Origin: Pseudomonadota bacterium | Lineage (GTDB): Bacteria; Pseudomonadota; Alphaproteobacteria; Kiloniellales; JACOMY01 | Assembly: GCA_029781795.1 (NCBI GenBank) | Contig: JAKOWB010000133.1 | Coordinates: forward strand, 1 to 36,606 | Direction of reading: 5' to 3' | Length of the DNA: 36,606 nt | Shown: one piece after another, positions 34,775 through 36,606 of the stretch | Layout: each line of letters opens with the position of its first letter | Position numbering within the stretch: position 1 is the stretch's first letter | Made by a program: the position numbers and the translations under genes | The notes under the pieces: generated by a model | The model's database searches: none | What the model saw: only the letters and a program-made list of their open reading frames with translations | What the model was told of the DNA's origin: nothing

Positions 34775-35587
34775 ATGGCGTCTTCGCATCCCGATTCCTA
34801 TCCCATGGCCGCGCTGGTCACTGGCGCGGCGAAGCGCATCGGCCGTGCCCTGGCGCTGGACCTCGCGGCGCAGGGCTTCGCCGTGGCGGTGCACTACAAC
34901 GAGAGCGCGGCCGAGGCGGCGGCGGTGGTGGCGGCGATCGAGGCCGCCGGCGGCCGGGCCGCGGCGGTGCAGGCCGACCTGGGCGACGAAGCGGCGATGC
35001 AGGCGCTGGTGCAGCGCGCCGTCCGCGCGGTCGGGCCGCTGGGCCTGCTGGTCAACAACGCCTCGGTCTTCGACTTCGACGACGTCGAGAGCGCGACGCG
35101 CGAGACCTGGGATCATCACATCGAGCCCAACCTGCGCGCGCCCCTGGTGCTGACCCAGCGCTTCGCCGAGCAGCTGCCGGCCGGGGCCGGCGGCCTGGTG
35201 GTCAACATGCTGGACGCGCGCGTGCTGCACCCCAGCCCGCGCTATCTCTCCTACACCGTCACCAAGATCGCGCTCTGGTCGCTGACCCAGAGCCTGGCGC
35301 AGGCCCTGGCGCCGCGCATCCGCGTCAATGCCATCGGCCCCGGCCCGGTGCTGCCGCCGCGCGGCCAGACCGAGGCCGAGTTCGCGGCCCGCACCACCCG
35401 CCTGCCGCTCGGCCGGCCCGCCGCCCTGGCCGAGATCACCGCCGCCCTGCGCTTCCTCATCGCCGCCAAGTCGGTCACCGGCCAGCTCCTCGCCCTCGAC
35501 GGCGGCGACCACCTGGCGACCTTCAAGAAGGGCGTGGTGCGCCTTCCCCCCTCTCCCCTGGCGGGAGAGGGTGCCGCGCGAGCGTAA
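34775..35587 (+). CDS. Pteridine-reductase-like short-chain dehydrogenase (FolM/PTR1 type)
   Basis: A 270-residue NADP-dependent SDR. TGAAKRIGRALA (about 17-28) and VHYNESAAEA are PTR1-like. The active site is D147 in NMLDAR (where most SDRs have Ser), Y160 and K164 in YTVTK; Asp-Tyr-Lys is the pteridine-reductase arrangement. It follows folE by 17 bases, which supports reduction of pterins (dihydrofolate/dihydromonapterin). The last 13 residues (258-270, PSPLAGEG-type) and the TAA are encoded inside repeat copy 3. An inner ATG at 34805 is an alternative start. Confidence 0.87.
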   Translation: MASSHPDSYPMAALVTGAAKRIGRALALDLAAQGFAVAVHYNESAAEAAAVVAAIEAAGGRAAAVQADLGDEAAMQALVQRAVRAVGPLGLLVNNASVFDFDDVESATRETWDHHIEPNLRAPLVLTQRFAEQLPAGAGGLVVNMLDARVLHPSPRYLSYTVTKIALWSLTQSLAQALAPRIRVNAIGPGPVLPPRGQTEAEFAARTTRLPLGRPAALAEITAALRFLIAAKSVTGQLLALDGGDHLATFKKGVVRLPPSPLAGEGAARA

Positions 35588-35693
35588 GCGAGGCGAGGCG
35601 GGTGAGGGGGGTCTATGCGACTCCCGCCACCGACATAGACCCCCCTCATCCGGCCGCTGCGCGGCCACCTTCTCCCGCTGGGGGAGAAGGGGA
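35545..35693 (+). repeat. Palindromic intergenic repeat, copy 3 (about 149 bp)
   Basis: Direct copy relative to copy 1, between the convergent 3' ends of the SDR gene and the MlrC-like gene. The central stem is GGGGGGTCTATG with CATAGACCCCCC, so it differs from copy 1 by matched changes on both arms. Its first 43 bases are coding for the SDR C-terminus and stop. Confidence 0.9.
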
Positions 35694-35696
35694 AAC

Positions 35697-36606
35697 CTAC
35701 GCCTCCCACGCCATTCCCTTGTCCAGCGGGTAGATCGGTCGCCTCACGCGGCTGAAGGGGAACTTCGTCAGGTCGCCGGTGGAGAGGCCGCCGCCGTCGC
35801 AGAGCACGATCCTGCCGGCGATGGGCGCGAAGGCCGCGCGGAAATGCTGCTGGCTCTTCAGCGCGACGGCGCGCTTGGTCTCGGGCACGATGCCGAAGGC
35901 CTTGAACTGCTGCAGGTCGAGCATCTGGCCGGGGTTGGTCACCACCAGGATCTCGATGCCGCCGACCTTGAGGGTCGCGGTGGGGCCGTAGCAGAGGCGC
36001 TGGCCGCCGGCCATGGGGCCGTCGCCGGTGAACCAGCCGTCGAAGGTGCCGAGCAGCGTGGCGGTCAGTGCCAGCGGCGGGCCGCCGAAGCGCGGGTCGG
36101 TCTTGCCGCCCAGCATCACCTGCACGGTGGACCCGGCCGCCTGGCCCTGCAGCGCCGCCGCCGTCTCGCGGTCGACCATCGGACCGAAGCAGGCGTTCTC
36201 GACGCCAAGGTCCAGCATGGCCTTGAGCAGCGAGGGCGCGTCGCCATAGGCGCCGGCGCCGGGATTGTCGCCATAGTCGCCGATCACCAGCGGCCTCTCG
36301 CCGCGCCAGTCGCGCGCCAGCGCCGCGGCCTCAGCCGGCGTCAGCATGTCGGGGTCGAAGCCGGCATCGCGGCCGGCCCAGATCTCGGCGGCGAGGCGGC
36401 GGGCGAAGGGACGGTGGTCGCTGTTCGCCTCGGCCGTCACCAGCACGGTCGGCCCCATCTCGTGGATGTCGGCGGCGGCGAAACCGCCATTGATCGAGAC
36501 GGCATAGACGCCGTCCCGGGTCTCGTAGTCGCGCGCCTGCCGCGCCCATTCGATCATCGGCCCGGCATCGGTGCGCAGGCCGGTCGGCTCCTCCAGCAGC
36601 GGCACG
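35697..36606 (-). CDS. MlrC/M81 family metallopeptidase-like protein (partial, C-terminal part)
   Basis: The final 303 codons of a protein whose N-terminus lies beyond the window's end. The M81/MlrC pattern is visible: ERPLVIGDYGDNPGAGAYGDAPSLLKAMLDLGVENACFGPMVDRETAAAL, then GGKTDPRFGGPPLALTATL and the C-terminal VTNPGQMLDLQQFKAFGIVPETKRAVALKSQQHFRAAFAPIA. Relatives include microcystinase C, but most act on unknown substrates. An in-window GTG at 36605 is not taken as the start. Metal ligands in the N-terminal half cannot be fully judged here. Confidence 0.88.
   Translation of the reverse strand, partial: VPLLEEPTGLRTDAGPMIEWARQARDYETRDGVYAVSINGGFAAADIHEMGPTVLVTAEANSDHRPFARRLAAEIWAGRDAGFDPDMLTPAEAAALARDWRGERPLVIGDYGDNPGAGAYGDAPSLLKAMLDLGVENACFGPMVDRETAAALQGQAAGSTVQVMLGGKTDPRFGGPPLALTATLLGTFDGWFTGDGPMAGGQRLCYGPTATLKVGGIEILVVTNPGQMLDLQQFKAFGIVPETKRAVALKSQQHFRAAFAPIAGRIVLCDGGGLSTGDLTKFPFSRVRRPIYPLDKGMAWEA

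Overview
The window is GC-rich, tightly packed bacterial chromosome. Its features point to an alphaproteobacterium, most likely a member of Rhodospirillales or a close relative. These include long operons with 4-base ATGA/GTGA overlaps, a complete System I cytochrome c maturation operon, a dapF-mtaB-ftsY cluster with a short FtsY, TRAP and Liv-type uptake systems, and GC-rich palindromic intergenic repeats. The lineage is inferred from gene content and style; no rRNA is present to confirm it. I see no prophage, insertion sequence, CRISPR array or plasmid functions. The content is chromosomal housekeeping plus nutrient uptake.

Layout. 1-5959 (+): a Liv/HAAT-type ABC transporter (ATPase tail, two permeases, periplasmic binding protein, second ATPase) ending in a translationally coupled PaaK-like AMP-forming ligase. 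5960-6365: the only long gene-free stretch, with dyads, stacked hairpins and a terminator. 6366-13492 (+): a cysteine hydrolase overlapping a complete ccmABCDEFGHI operon. 13602-16870 (+): a polar/basic amino acid ABC transporter, followed by a 57-residue membrane protein (16934-17107). 17206-21733 (-): a TRAP transporter dctPQM with a downstream amidase. 21907-22338 (-): a low-affinity iron permease family protein. 22435-22510 (-): tRNA-Ala(CGC) with a clear sigma70-type promoter. 22648-24267 (+): yggT, a DUF167 gene and folD. 24423-25554: a divergent DUF3253 gene and nnrU-like gene. 25558-26784 (-): argG. 26959-29653 (+): a subtilase-fold protein lacking the catalytic Ser, and an exported endonuclease/exonuclease/phosphatase-fold protein with two C-terminal beta modules. 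29634-34020 (-): dapF, mtaB, ftsY and rlmN. 34131-35587 (+): folE and a pteridine-reductase-like SDR. 35697-36606 (-): the C-terminal part of an MlrC/M81 protein that runs off the window.

How the parts fit. Three independent solute-binding-protein transporters (Liv, His/polar amino acid, TRAP) each carry a strong GC hairpin just after the binding-protein gene, a common way to over-express the binding protein relative to the membrane parts. Two of the transporters are coupled to an enzyme that could act on the imported solute: the ligase with Liv and the amidase with TRAP. The folE/SDR pair and folD touch pterin and folate metabolism.

The most notable non-standard items are: (i) a roughly 149-bp palindromic repeat in three copies, with compensating base changes between copies, one copy supplying the C-terminus and stop codon of the SDR gene; (ii) the subtilase homologue with Thr at the nucleophile position and Gln at the oxyanion position; (iii) the PaaK-like ligase whose phosphate-binding loop is rebuilt; and (iv) the structured 5960-6365 region. 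I do not see a clearly new multi-gene system. These are leads of moderate interest.
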